Assembly: GCA_016987375.1 (NCBI GenBank)
Contig: PJRA01000196.1
Span: 13,460 to 37,232 of the forward strand
Reading direction: 5' to 3'
Length of the DNA stretch: 23,773 nt
DNA from: Brachionus koreanus
Taxonomy: Eukaryota; Rotifera; Eurotatoria; Ploima; Brachionidae
The notes beneath the pieces were generated by a model. It was given only the letters and a program-made list of their open reading frames with translations, searched no databases and was not told the DNA's origin. Both the position numbers and the translations under genes were made by a program. Shown here one piece after another: positions 1 to 9,816 of the stretch (position 1 is its first letter; the number at the start of each line of letters is the position of its first letter).

Positions 1-427
1 ACATCAGAAAAAAAAACAGAACTTAATATCATTTTTATTTTTTGAGATATTCGCTTTTAATTTTTGTCCATTACTTATTCATCACCCGTTATTACTATAA
101 TAAACTAAAAATTTATATTGCGAAAATAAGACATCTATAGCTTACAGTGATGAATGTATGCTTCTGAAATTAATTTTTCAGTTAAAAATACTTTACAATT
201 TTATTTTTTATTTCTTTTTCTTGGTAATTAAAAATGTTCTTAATAACTTTAATCTTATAAAAATGTGAGTGAACAGGAAAACTAATATTTAAAATAAATA
301 TTAACTGTGATATCAAACCATTTTTAATGTGTCAATTAAATTAAAATAAATTTAAAAAAGCTGTGATTTTATCACGAATTAAATAAAATAATGTAATAAA
401 ATTGAAATTTAATATTTAAAAATAAGA
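1..427. other. AT-rich 5' flank, no gene seen
   Basis: No reading frame or RNA gene is recognisable. The stretch is strongly AT-rich and contains a small perfect inverted repeat (GTGAT-ttt-ATCAC at 363-375). It lies directly upstream of the channel gene and presumably holds its promoter-proximal region, but no specific site other than the TATA-like box at 428 can be supported. Confidence 0.5.
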
Positions 428-436
428 TATAAAAAG
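428..436 (+). promoter_or_regulatory. TATA-like box of the channel gene
   Basis: TATAAAAAG lies 32 bases before the ATG at 469. If it sets transcription start about 30 bp downstream, the 5' UTR would be under 20 nt. TATA-like strings are common by chance in DNA this AT-rich, so the call rests mainly on its position. Confidence 0.3.
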
Positions 437-468
437 CAAAAATTTTTTACTTAACTTAAATTCAAATA

Positions 469-1866
469 ATGGAGTCAAAAAAAATTAAACTAATAGATCA
501 AATTGAATCAAAAGTAAAAAAATTGAGTACAAACTCAACCATTCATGGAATATCTAAAATTAGCAATGCATCCAATTCAATAATTAGAGTCGTATGGATA
601 GTGTGCACTTTGGCTTCTTCTTCTATTTGTGCATTTTTAATCTTAGAAAATATTCAAAAATATTTGAGATATGAAGTGACTACAAAGATCCTAGTTCAGC
701 CGCAATTAAAAGCTAGTTTTCCTGCAGTTACTATATGTAATATAAACTTCTTTACATCTGAGTATATTTTCAACTATATTAACTCGATTGAAAATTATAA
801 AATAAATTATTCAAATGATGAATATTTTAAAAATATTTCTGACAATCATAACAATCCAAAATTATTTGGAGATTCATACCAGAAATTAATAATCAACTGT
901 TATTTTTTGTACAAGCCATGTAGCAGAAAAAATTTTACTAGTTATTTAAATCCAATACATGGAAACTGCTACACATTCAATTTTGGCCTTGACATGAACA
1001 ATAGTTTAAAGTCTCCGAATGAGATTTTAAGCACGACGCGTTCTTCTAGAAACCAGGGTCTTAGATTATCACTTAACATTAGTATTGCCAAGAAATTGCG
1101 ATCTCTAATGCCTCGCTATGGAGCTATGATATATGTGCACAATCACACTGACCCGTCAAATGTAAACAGACCAGTAACAGTCGCTCCAGGATTTGAGACA
1201 AATATTGCGATTACAAAAACTCAATACACAAAGCTGCCAAAACCATATAGTGACTGTGATCCGGACACTCAAGACAAGAACAAGTATACTTCTGATTTGT
1301 TTAAAATGGTTCATGAAAAATTTCACAGCTACAAAAGAGCAATATGCTTTGATTATTGTCTTCAAAAATTAACACTAGACAGATGTGGTTGTATTAGAGA
1401 AGTTTTTGAATCAAAGTTTAAAGCCAAACTTTGTTCAAATGAATTAGAATTGAATTGTATGCAATTGGCATACGAAAAGTTTACCAAAGGAAACTATGTA
1501 GAAAGAATTTGTGTCAAGAAATGTCCACTTGAGTGTGAGACGATAACTTTTAATAAAGTAGTTTCTTTTAATAAGTATTCTAATGACATGAGTGAGATAT
1601 TACTAAATGAATATTATAATGTGACAAATGGAAGTTATTCAGAAGACGTTGCCCAAGTAAATGTTTATTTGGAAAGTTTAGACTATAATCATGTTTATGA
1701 ATTGAAATCAATGGATTTAATCGAATGCTTATCGAATATTGGTGGCGTGGCTAGTCTTTTTTTAGGTATAAGTCTAATGAGTATGTTTGAAATATTTGAA
1801 TTAATTTTAGAAATTTTTTTTTTAATTTTGTCAAAATTAAAATTGAAAAAAATTTATTTTAAATAA
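469..1866 (+). CDS. DEG/ENaC family (ASIC/FMRFamide-gated type) sodium channel subunit
   Basis: This 465-residue protein has the full degenerin/epithelial sodium channel layout. The short cytoplasmic N-terminus carries the conserved His-Gly gating pair (HG, residues 26-27). TM1 spans about 38-60 and is followed by FPAVTICN (84-91), the family's post-TM1 signature. A large extracellular domain has a cysteine-rich part (Cys 263, 293, 297, 306, 308, 322, 330, 348, 352, 356). TM2 (about 418-455) contains GGVASLFLGISLMS, with the GxS selectivity-filter residues at 433-435. Such channels form trimers in the plasma membrane and conduct Na+ in response to protons, peptides or force; the gating stimulus cannot be read from this sequence. 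The length is somewhat below that of vertebrate ASICs and the C-terminal tail is short. The ORF is a single exon with no disabling change. The ATG at 469 is chosen because it gives a complete N-terminus just downstream of a TATA-like box. Confidence 0.93.
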   Translation: MESKKIKLIDQIESKVKKLSTNSTIHGISKISNASNSIIRVVWIVCTLASSSICAFLILENIQKYLRYEVTTKILVQPQLKASFPAVTICNINFFTSEYIFNYINSIENYKINYSNDEYFKNISDNHNNPKLFGDSYQKLIINCYFLYKPCSRKNFTSYLNPIHGNCYTFNFGLDMNNSLKSPNEILSTTRSSRNQGLRLSLNISIAKKLRSLMPRYGAMIYVHNHTDPSNVNRPVTVAPGFETNIAITKTQYTKLPKPYSDCDPDTQDKNKYTSDLFKMVHEKFHSYKRAICFDYCLQKLTLDRCGCIREVFESKFKAKLCSNELELNCMQLAYEKFTKGNYVERICVKKCPLECETITFNKVVSFNKYSNDMSEILLNEYYNVTNGSYSEDVAQVNVYLESLDYNHVYELKSMDLIECLSNIGGVASLFLGISLMSMFEIFELILEIFFLILSKLKLKKIYFK

Positions 1867-1868
1867 AA

Positions 1869-1874
1869 AATAAA
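1869..1874 (+). promoter_or_regulatory. Poly(A) signal of the channel gene
   Basis: AATAAA begins 3 nt after the TAA stop of the channel ORF; another copy (1862-1867) overlaps the stop itself. This position implies a very short 3' UTR. The motif is easily found by chance in this composition. Confidence 0.4.
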
Positions 1875-2900
1875 TTTTAAATATTGTCAAAAAAATTATT
1901 CATTTATTTCTTCTATTTAAAATGCTTTTATTAGTAGTTTTAAAAGTGTTTTTCCATTAAATTCATTTTTTTTGATTATTTTCAAGCATATTTTAAAATA
2001 TTCCGTTAGAATTTAATTTTAACAGCTCAACTAAACTTTTTGGTAAACCTAAAAATCTGGGTATTGTGAATTTTGGAACACAAAACAAAAACAAAAATTT
2101 TAAATTAAAAAAGCTTTTCTAAGGGTCCAAAAATTGTTCTGCAAAATGTATCAAATGATTTAAGGTTTGTATCAATCAAATAAAGTCTGTGCAAAACAAA
2201 AGCAACTAAGTGCATTAGAAAATTATCAAAATTAAATTGCAGATAAAGTAAAATGCAACAGACTTTGTTGAATTTTTGTTAATTTAGTAAATAATTTTGG
2301 TAGCATTTTTGATCAGGGGTTAAATTTAACTGTCACAATTAGCATCTAAATTATTTTACATTACTTTGATCATAACTGATAATTGAAAATTAATCAATAA
2401 CTTAACTAATTAAATCATTTGAGATCTCTAGGATAAAAAGGATAATCATTAGAATAACCACAAAAAATAAAAAAATGCATAAATATAAAAAAATTTTTAT
2501 TTTTTTCCACATTCGTTTGGACGAGCCCAGTGACTTGAATGTTTGTTATTGGATACCTAAATTTTGCCACTTGACTCACCGTTTTATACTTAAAAAAGAG
2601 TGTTTATTTGTATCTTTTTTTTTCTATATTAGATGTAGACATGTTTATCGCAGTTGGCATGTTTATTTGTTGTATGAAAACTCCAAGAAATGTTATCAAA
2701 ATTATGGTTTTTAATTTATCTTTAAAATTTATCCTATTACTCACATTCTTGGAAATATTCATATAATTTGCTAACACTTCTTTTGTTTTTTGGCAATGCT
2801 TTTGCGTCTTCGGTTGTATCATTAAATTGGCTTTCTAAGCTGACTAAACTATAAATTTTAATTTATTTTCCATTTTATTTATTGACTTTCCTAAATAACG
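1875..2900. other. AT-rich intergenic stretch, no gene seen
   Basis: Only short open frames without any recognisable protein signature occur on either strand. The 12-mer TGTTCTGCAAAA at 2135-2146 recurs at 14360-14371 in a similar T/A-rich setting, which could reflect a dispersed repeat, but flanking similarity is weak. Confidence 0.4.
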
Positions 2901-3020
2901 TTAAGTGACATTTGTCACATGGACCTTGAGATAATGATCCCTTTTAGCCCATCATTGTCTGCTTACAATTTCATTTAAATTTGTTTCGAATTTTTCATTG
3001 TTATATTTATAGGAAGAGAC

Positions 3021-3389
3021 TAATGTCCGGGTCGAGTTTGAAATATCTGCCACTTGACATTTCTTAACTGTTTTTGATAAAACCAAAAATTGTCGGATGA
3101 GCTTCGGTTTTGCATAAGACATCCGCATTTATGTATTGTTGAAAATGTTAAACCAAGTTGGTCTAAGGACACTGTCCTGAGGGACATTTGGAAAAATGAA
3201 AACAATTTTACATTTTTACATTTTAATATTTTTAGATTATTTGTGCAATTTTTCAGAAAATTAAAAAAACACTCTCAAATTATTTAGTAAACAAAAATAA
3301 AATTAAAAAATTTCTTAACTATTGCACAAAAAATCTAAAAATATGAAAATGTAAAAATAAAAAATTATTTTCATTTGGCCGGACATTTT
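3021..3389. repeat. Fold-back repeat, possible MITE remnant
   Basis: Two arms of 56 bp, 3194-3249 and 3321-3376, are imperfect reverse complements of each other (roughly nine of ten positions by eye) around a 71-bp spacer. The 9-mer AATGTCCGG at 3022-3030 is the inverse of CCGGACATT at 3380-3388, next to the right arm. A smaller palindrome, AGGAC-act-GTCCT, lies at 3167-3179, and another, GTGAC-attt-GTCAC, at 2905-2918, just outside. This looks like a small non-autonomous DNA transposon or its debris. No clean target-site duplication was found, so the family and exact ends stay open. Confidence 0.45.
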
Positions 3390-4630
3390 ATTTATTGAGA
3401 AAAAGCTGCTTTTTTATATTCCCAAAATTTTATTAATTAAAGAAAATCCAATTAATAAGTGTACTCGGTTTTCAATTAGAATTCAATTTTTAATAAAAAG
3501 TGAAGTTTTAATCAATTAAGTGTAAGAGTTTTTAATTAAGTTTGTTAATTGAGTGTTTTTTATTTTATCTGAGCTTAATTAATTTATTTATGTATAATCT
3601 TAATAATTGGGGAGTTTTATTTAATATTTGGAAGATATTTTTAATATTTTGGTTTTATATTAATAAAGCTATCTAAATATACATAAAATCCAATCTAATT
3701 TTAAAATATGTCTCTTTAAATTATGTGTCGCTTGTGAAAATAAAAGCTGGGCCTTCTTTTTATCTGTTTAAATAAAATATATTTTAAAGTACAAGTACGG
3801 CTTTACTTGTCTTTAAATCAGATTGGGATAAAGACCTTAGGAAAGAGACAATTAAATGAAAATATAATATAATTTTTATAAACTTTATTAATTACTTTGG
3901 CCGCTTGGAGCCTTTACAAATTATAAAGAAAGAGAAAACAGATAAGGAAATTAATAAGTGAGATCTCAAAGAAAAAATAACTAAATGTTTTTTTATACAC
4001 TGTGATTTTATACTTGAAATCCATTCAGGAATTAACTGTATGGTTTTCAAGTATACACAGAAAAACTTAATACTCTTTTGGAAAGTAGATGTAGTCATAA
4101 TAAGAACTACAACATATAAATTTTATTTTACTTTTATTTACACAAACTAATTAAAATAAAAAGGAAATATTAAAAATAAACAATAAAAAACTTAAGCCCA
4201 AACTAGATTTTAAGAGTAAGCTTTTTAAATAGTATTCCATCGCATGATTAATAAAAATTTGTAAAATGTTGTTATATTATAATTATAAAGTCTAAAGTGT
4301 ATTGTTTGAAATATTGTTTTAAATTTATTATGAGCGTGATCATTTGTTGTTTCATTTTTTTAAGATATTTAAGTAACATTAGCGAAAAAATCTATAAAAA
4401 ATTAATGTTCCATTGATGTTGTTAATTATTTTTTTGGATTAATGAAACACAATATTCATTCTTGAAAAAGCATAAAAAATAAATATTTTAAAAATTCTTA
4501 AAATTGTATATTAAATAAATGTTATAACAATGGCTAGAAAAAAAGAAAAAGTATGAAAACTGAAAGTCTTATTTTAAAATAGGATGTATGTAAAATAAAG
4601 CAATTTTGCGAAAAAATTTTTTTTTCAAGT
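3390..4630. other. AT-rich intergenic stretch, no gene seen
   Basis: There is no credible coding frame, RNA gene or repeat structure. Short open frames here have no conserved motif and look like chance frames in AT-rich DNA. Confidence 0.45.
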
Positions 4631-4636
4631 TTTATT
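4631..4636 (-). promoter_or_regulatory. Poly(A) signal of the secreted-protein gene
   Basis: AATAAA on the minus strand lies 6 nt downstream of the TAA stop (4643-4645) of the 432-residue ORF. Its position fits a very short 3' UTR, as for the channel gene. Confidence 0.4.
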
Positions 4637-4642
4637 TTTCTA

Positions 4643-5941
4643 TTAATAGAAAATAATAGCAAAATTGCTGAACACATATTTTCCTAACGATTGCTTAGGA
4701 TACCACTCTGACCAAAAGGTATCGTAAGTTCCGTGAAACCATTTCGAAGTTCTTTTATAGTTCATACCACCATGACTTTCTACTGGATTCATCCAATTAA
4801 AAAAGAGGCCTCCTTTTAAAACAGTAATGGCAAAATTAATTTTTTTATTTGCATCATTTGTTTGGCTTATAACATAATTTAGAATGGAAATTCTATTATT
4901 TAAACCACTATAATTGTCTAAAACTTTATCTGTACTATTTACTTCTTGTTTTTCCTTATGACACCAGGCTACCAGAGCATGAATTCTTTGCAAACCAACT
5001 TTATTAAATTCATGCTTTGATCCACAAAATATTGAATCCATATTAGTATAACTAGTGTATCTTGTTGTGCATTCCAATTTCCAACCGTTTTCAGTGTAAC
5101 AGTTGATTGAGCTGTCAATAACATAGACAACTTTCCATCTAAAGAAATCATAATCATCTTGAAATGAAGACAAAGAAACGCTCTTATTTGCCAATCGTTT
5201 AATGCTTCTTTCCAATCCAAATGGTCCTTTATCAGTAACAAATCGTTGTAAAATGGCATCTTTGGTAAAATAATTGATAGCATTTTCTACATCATTGAAG
5301 AAAAATTTTGGTTCAAAATCGCATTTTTTATTTAGCGATTCTTTGCAGAAATTAAGCGCTGTTAAAAACAATGTTGACATACTTATCAACTTTTTGAAAA
5401 GAATAGTATACAATTTAGTTTTATAGTGACAACAATTTACAATGTTATCCAAAAGTTCGTTTTCTTTAAAAATCGTTTTGATTAGTGAATAAATTTTTGA
5501 AATTCCTTCCGATTCACTCTGGCATTTTCTTTGAAAATCAATCAATGTTAAATTGCTTGGTTTTAAAGTATATTGTTTGTAAGTATCAATTAAATATTCT
5601 ATTTTTGATAGCAATTCTCTATAGTAGTGAGAGTGCCAGACACATTTAACTACAGACTCAAGATTTTCCAGCTTGTTTATTACTGCGTCAAGTTGAATAC
5701 TTAAATCACAATTGCTAATTGAATTTTGATCAAGTATTTTGTCTTCTAATTTAGAAATTGTTTTCAATGCTCCAAGAAAGTTTGTCAAGTCTGACATGAA
5801 ATCAAGTGAAGATAAAACTTTTTTTTGAGTGCTGCACTTATTTTGAATTAATAAATCTTGGTCACCCAAATTTTTATTTTGTATACAAAGCCACTGATGC
5901 ACTAAAACATTAAAAAATAAAAAAAAAATTGAAATTTTCAT
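4643..5941 (-). CDS. Cysteine-rich secreted protein, family not recognised
   Basis: A 432-residue intact single-exon ORF. Residues 1 to about 20 (MKISIFFLFFNVLVHQWLC) form a typical signal peptide with a short basic start and a hydrophobic core. After it come twelve cysteines at 36, 78, 100, 140, 170, 171, 199, 207, 281, 291, 306 and 327, including an adjacent CC pair, an even number that fits six disulphides. N-glycosylation sequons occur at 130 (NLT), 252 (NKS) and 335 (NST). The N-terminal half looks helical and leucine-rich. The last hundred residues lack cysteine and end in an aromatic-rich segment (WFHGTYDTFWSEWYP, 401-415). There is no transmembrane segment apart from the signal. I do not recognise the family; a secreted or extracellular-matrix role is inferred only from the signal peptide and cysteines. 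The start is supported by the signal peptide and by a TATA-like box 45-52 bp upstream. Confidence 0.8.
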   Translation of the reverse strand: MKISIFFLFFNVLVHQWLCIQNKNLGDQDLLIQNKCSTQKKVLSSLDFMSDLTNFLGALKTISKLEDKILDQNSISNCDLSIQLDAVINKLENLESVVKCVWHSHYYRELLSKIEYLIDTYKQYTLKPSNLTLIDFQRKCQSESEGISKIYSLIKTIFKENELLDNIVNCCHYKTKLYTILFKKLISMSTLFLTALNFCKESLNKKCDFEPKFFFNDVENAINYFTKDAILQRFVTDKGPFGLERSIKRLANKSVSLSSFQDDYDFFRWKVVYVIDSSINCYTENGWKLECTTRYTSYTNMDSIFCGSKHEFNKVGLQRIHALVAWCHKEKQEVNSTDKVLDNYSGLNNRISILNYVISQTNDANKKINFAITVLKGGLFFNWMNPVESHGGMNYKRTSKWFHGTYDTFWSEWYPKQSLGKYVFSNFAIIFY

Positions 5942-5985
5942 TTTTTGACTTAAACTTTTAATGGTAATTGTTTAGTAATTATTTT

Positions 5986-5993
5986 TATTTATA
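5986..5993 (-). promoter_or_regulatory. TATA-like box of the secreted-protein gene
   Basis: TATAAATA on the minus strand, 45-52 bases upstream of the ATG at 5941. The spacing is reasonable for a core promoter with a short 5' UTR. The composition of the region makes chance occurrence likely. Confidence 0.3.
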
Positions 5994-6515
5994 AAAAAAA
6001 TATGCCAAAGATTATATTTTGTTTAAAAAAAATAAAAACTGCTTACGATTTATAAATGTACATTAAAGGAAAAGAAAGTTTATCAGTTCACTAAAAATTT
6101 AGATTCTTAAATATCTAATGTGTGAAAAAACTAAGTTAAATTCAAATTAGATAAAAAGATTTGAACTTTGCATTTATATTTAATTAAATTGAGATAAGAA
6201 TCGTTTTATAAAATTCAAAAATATATGGCTTTGAAATTAAGCAAAAATCAACATTATTCAAAAACTATTTTTATATGTTTATCTTAATTTTAAGTGTAAA
6301 TTGAACATAGATATAATTTTTTTTTAATTTAACACTCATTCATTCGAATTTAAATCTAATAAATAATTTGACATGTTGGATAAAATGATTGTTTTCTAAA
6401 GAATATTTAAAATGTATACGAAATATTTTTTATTTAAATTAAAAAAATGTTTTTTTTTTATTAAATTGCTAAAATATTAAAATTACACCGCAACAATGTT
6501 TAACTTTTTAAGTTT
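5994..6515. other. AT-rich flank before LINE-1, no gene seen
   Basis: No frame, RNA gene or repeat is supported. The 5' boundary of the LINE copy that follows lies somewhere near its right end and could not be fixed, because no target-site duplication matching the 3' flank was found. Confidence 0.4.
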
Positions 6516-8186
6516 TTGTCTGAATTTATTAAAAATTGGTCTGAATTTATTAAAAAAATGGGGAAAAATCCACTTTCAAGCAGACCCTTTTGGAAAAAGA
6601 TTAACAAATTTAGAACAAATAAAGGATCAAAATTTATTCCGACCTTGATTAAAAATGATGTGGAGTACAGACGTACAGACGAAGAAAAGGGAATGGGAAT
6701 TTAACTCAAATTTTTTTCGAAGTAAATAAACAGCTTACTCTTAATGAACCGATTACCATGAGTGAATTGGTTCTGGTACTAAAAAAGCTTAGGGATGATG
6801 CAGCATCAGGACCAGATCAAATTCATAATTTAATGTTAAAAAATCTACCTAATAACTACCTAAAAGAACTTATTAATCTATTTAATCTTAGTCTTGAATA
6901 TGGCACGATTCCTAGAGCTTGGAAAACTGCAAACATAACCATGATACCTAAAAAATCATCTCAATTACAAGACTCGTCCAATTATAGACCAATTAGTATG
7001 ACAAGCTGTCTTGGAAAGGTGCTTGAGCGCATAATCTATCTTAGATTATAAAGATTTCTAGAGCAAAAGTCTTTACTTATTCAAGAACAGTCAGGTTTTA
7101 GGAAGCATAGACGAACTGCTGACAATCTTTTCTTTCTTATCCAAAAAATTATTAATAGAAAGAAAAAAGTGAACGCATTATTTTTTGACATTTCGAAAGC
7201 TTTTGGGTCTGGCATGACGGATTAATACACAAGCTAATAAAAATGAACCCTCCACACTACTTTATTCACTGGATAAAGTCTTTTCTTGACTCAAGGAAAT
7301 TTAAAGTAAACGTAAATGGTCTTTTTAGTGAGGAATTTTCAATTACAGCAGGTGTACCTCAAGTCCATTATTATTCAGTATTTTCATTAACGATTTCCCT
7401 AGAAAAAACAAAACAAACAATGAATACTCTCTCCTTTTTGCAGACGACCTTGTCACCTTTTTTATTTATAAAAAAAAAGGGTAATTTAGAAAATAAAATC
7501 AATAAATACTTGAATGAACTAGAACAGTGGCTTCGCAAGTGGAAAATGAAAATATCAGTTGAAAAGTCTTGTTCGATGGTCTTTTCAAAACAAAACAAGG
7601 AAAAGGCTGATCTAAACTTAAGAATCTATGGAAATAAAATTGTTAGACAAAAAGAGACAAAATTTCTTGGGTTAAAATTGGATTCTAAATTAAATTTTAA
7701 ACCAATGATAGATGAAATTAAGGAACGTTGTAATTCAAGGCTCAATTTAATAAAGATTTTATCGAATAAAATAATTGGGGTCTAAATTAAAAAAATTTAG
7801 GGAATCTTTACAAATCATTAGTTGGATCCATTTTGGATTATACTTTTTCATGTCTTAATTCATTCTCTGAAATTAATATTAAAAGAATACAGGTATTCCA
7901 AAATTCAGCTGTTCGGTCTATTCTAAATCTAAAATACGACACACCCTCAAATATATTACATCACGATTCATTGAATAAACTTAAATTACTAACAGTCTCC
8001 AATCGACTTTTTGAGTTGAGTGAGAGATATGTTGGAGCAGGGTTGAGTCAGTTTAACCAATTGGTTGTCAGACTGGTGAAGGAATACAAAGAGGGTTTTG
8101 AATCAAGATATATCGAATACCCGACTCCATTGTGTAATTGCTACCTTACCATTTCCTCCTTTTTTCCTCAGCCACCAGATATTTAA
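6516..8186 (+). pseudogene. Non-LTR retrotransposon ORF2 (reverse transcriptase), dead and 5'-truncated (LINE-1)
   Basis: Reverse-transcriptase motifs of a Jockey/CR1-like non-LTR element appear in order but in shifting frames. A pre-RT linker (PFWKKINKFRTNKG) is followed by SGPDQIHNLMLKNLP, WKTANITMIPKK, NYRPISMTSCLGKVLER, then a TAA at 7049. It continues as QSGFRKHRRTADN and FFDISKAF (first catalytic Asp), shifts frame to VWHDGLIHKLIK, then TAGVPQ and SPLLFSIFINDFP, and FADD at 7437-7448 (catalytic Asp pair) in another frame. The thumb and C-terminus run on to 8186. At least three frameshifts plus one stop make it non-functional. No endonuclease domain precedes it, so the copy is 5'-truncated. 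The first frame opens with TTG, not a real start. The exact clade is not determined. Confidence 0.88.
6518..6556 (+). repeat. Tandem duplication of 21 bp at the LINE-1 5' side
   Basis: The 18-mer starting GTCTGAATTTATT occurs at 6518-6535 and again at 6539-6556, a 21-bp period that keeps the reading frame (SEFIKNW then SEFIKK). It is either a local slippage duplication in the dead element or part of its rearranged 5' end. Confidence 0.6.
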
Positions 8187-8465
8187 ACTTATCCTGTTAT
8201 TTTCTATTTAATTTATCTTTTTTTTTTATTCATTAATCATATTTACCATATTTTTTTTTTTTTAAATTTACTTTATTTTTTATTTTATTTTATTATTTTT
8301 TTTAATCTGAAGGAGCATTAGCTCGGTACAGAAAATTAATAAATAAATTGAATTATACTTCGAAAAAAAAAATAAACAAAAACTTGCCTAAACTAATAAA
8401 TGACTAAAGCTTCCTCATCTCATGTACTCTTATTAGTCAATAGTCAGGAAAATAAAATTGAAAAT

Positions 8466-8927
8466 ACTGATAACGATGGCGAAAAGCAATTTTATAAATG
8501 TAGCTCTTGCTCAAAAAAAAATGTTTTCGCTTAACCTTCGTATAACCAGTACAGCAATGCTAATTTAAGAGAAGCATGAGAAAAAAGCAAAAACGAGTGT
8601 TGGAATTGAACTATAAGTAGGGTAAAAACCAAAACAATTTCAAGATGACCTCGTCTTGATTTATCAGAAGACTATGTAGAAATCTCAAATTTCAAACCTA
8701 AATTAAAGATTTAAAAAACAAGATGAACCGATAATGACTGTTTAGATGCTCAAAAACTGGTGTGATTTACAAAGTACCATTCCATACAATTTTGACGAAG
8801 TTTTTGGTCTTTCCGGGTTTTCTCTCTATGTTCATGAATTAGATTCAAGTATTTTTTTCTATTTTACGCGCAAGGTTGTCACAGTAACAATAATGGGTTA
8901 GAGTTTACAAACAAGGTCATCAAAGAC
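8466..8927 (+). pseudogene. Relic of an integrase-type element (zinc-finger-like piece plus integrase core piece)
   Basis: Two short recognisable pieces survive in a run full of stops. At 8466-8522 a frame reads TDNDGEKQFYKCSSCSKK, with a CxxC pair as in BED or CCHH-type fingers. At 8880-8927 a frame reads HSNNNGLEFTNKVIKD, which closely matches the HSDNGxEF box around the second catalytic Asp of retroviral-type integrases (rve fold), with Asp replaced by Asn. This arrangement recalls KRAB-A/Ginger-like or Ty3-like integrases, but the pieces are too short to choose. The intervening sequence shows no continuous frame. Confidence 0.4.
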
Positions 8928-8971
8928 GAGGACCAAAATCAAATAAAAAATGTAAGCCTATAACATATATT

Positions 8972-9124
8972 ATGTCGCACTCGAACAGCGCATACCAGCG
9001 CCCAGAAAGTTTTGCAACTGGACTGCCACTGCCTCAACGCATCACCAAGAAGGGCACACGCGTAGCTAATGTGTATGCTCACGCCGCATACAGCCTTCAC
9101 TTTATGTATGCACGTGACAAATGA
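8972..9124 (+). other. GC-rich island with a 50-codon open frame
   Basis: Within about 150 bp the GC content rises to around half, against a surrounding AT-rich background. An ATG frame reads through all of it (MSHSNSAYQRPESF at the start, FMYARDK at the end), and one minus-strand frame is open as well, so coding cannot be inferred from openness alone. It contains the inverted repeat GTATGC-tcacgcc-GCATAC and a CACGTG palindrome. No family is recognised. It could be a fragment of a mobile element of different composition, a structured RNA or an exon. Confidence 0.35.
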
Positions 9125-9201
9125 ATTACATGTGGATTGAGTGAAGCAAGAAGCATCATTGAATCACACTCTTTCTTCTCGACTTTAGGCTTTACTAAAA
9201 C

Positions 9202-9227
9202 TCGGCCGAATCAATTAGATCGGCCGA
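9202..9227. repeat. Paired TCGGCCGA palindromes
   Basis: The 8-bp palindrome TCGGCCGA occurs at 9202-9209 and 9220-9227, ten bases apart. GGCCG strings are otherwise concentrated in the hAT-like element at 16737-17696, so this may be a scrap of a related terminal sequence. Confidence 0.4.
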
Positions 9228-9229
9228 TT

Positions 9230-9816
9230 TCACATTATATTTTTTTAGAGAAATAAAATTATCAGACTCAAGTTCTTTTTTTTACTTCCAACTGTTCAGA
9301 GCTATATCATAAGGGATAGAATAACATATGAGAATAATGATAAAAAATTCTAAACGAGAAAATAAAAGAATTAGAACTAAATTTATGAAGAGATAAGTTT
9401 AAATGCTGGAAGCAATTTAATTCTAAGTGGTTCCCAAGAATCAATGAGCGAATCAATGTATTTAATTAACTCACCTTATTTAAAGCGTGAATTATTATTA
9501 GAGACAATAAGAATGATTATTATGCTACATTAATGAAATATTAATTTATTATAGATTTTGTCAAAATACGTCACGATTTTGTTAAGTAATATTATAGCTA
9601 ATCTTACTGAACGATAGAACACCCGATTTGTTTTATACCGTTAAAGCCCAAAAAGTATTTAAAAAAATTTTTATTACAATTCTGCTTTAAATAGCTTGAA
9701 ATAAAAGTTTTTTGCAAAATAAGACATATTTAATAGTAAATTGGGCAAATTAAAAGTAGTTTAAAAATAAAATTAAGAATTTTTAAATGTTCTCCATTTT
9801 CAAAACACTTTTGGCA
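9230..9816. other. AT-rich stretch, no gene seen
   Basis: No frame or RNA gene is supported. The far end of the piggyBac element should lie here, downstream of its stop at 9817 on the minus strand, but no matching TTAA-flanked terminus could be recognised. Confidence 0.4.

Larger units (their letters stand above)
6516..8360 (+). mobile_element. LINE-1: 5'-truncated non-LTR retrotransposon copy
   Basis: The element spans the dead RT region, a T-rich 3' UTR (8187-8310), a short stem-loop GAGC-atta-GCTC (8313-8324) followed by GGTACAGAAA, and an A/T repeat tail of the AATAAATAAA type ending near 8350. Loss of the 5' part, a 3' stem-loop and a simple-repeat tail are usual for elements inserted by target-primed reverse transcription. 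Ends are approximate, since the target-site duplication was not found. Confidence 0.7.

Noticed and set aside
363..375. GTGAT-ttt-ATCAC as an operator-like site upstream of the channel
   Set aside because: Too short to be meaningful alone in an animal promoter; not repeated nearby.
1156..1365. Minus-strand open frame inside the channel gene
   Set aside because: Antisense shadow of the DEG/ENaC coding sequence, with no protein features of its own.
2475..3287. Several short open frames on both strands at 2.5-3.3 kb
   Set aside because: No motif and no consistent start; some overlap the fold-back repeat and look like chance frames.
3892..4098. 68-codon minus-strand frame
   Set aside because: Hydrophobic/lysine composition typical of AT-rich noise, no domain or regulatory context.
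4969..5283. Second minus-strand frame inside the secreted-protein gene
   Set aside because: Overlaps the 432-residue ORF in another frame, lacks a signal peptide or conserved motif, and is a by-product of the real gene.
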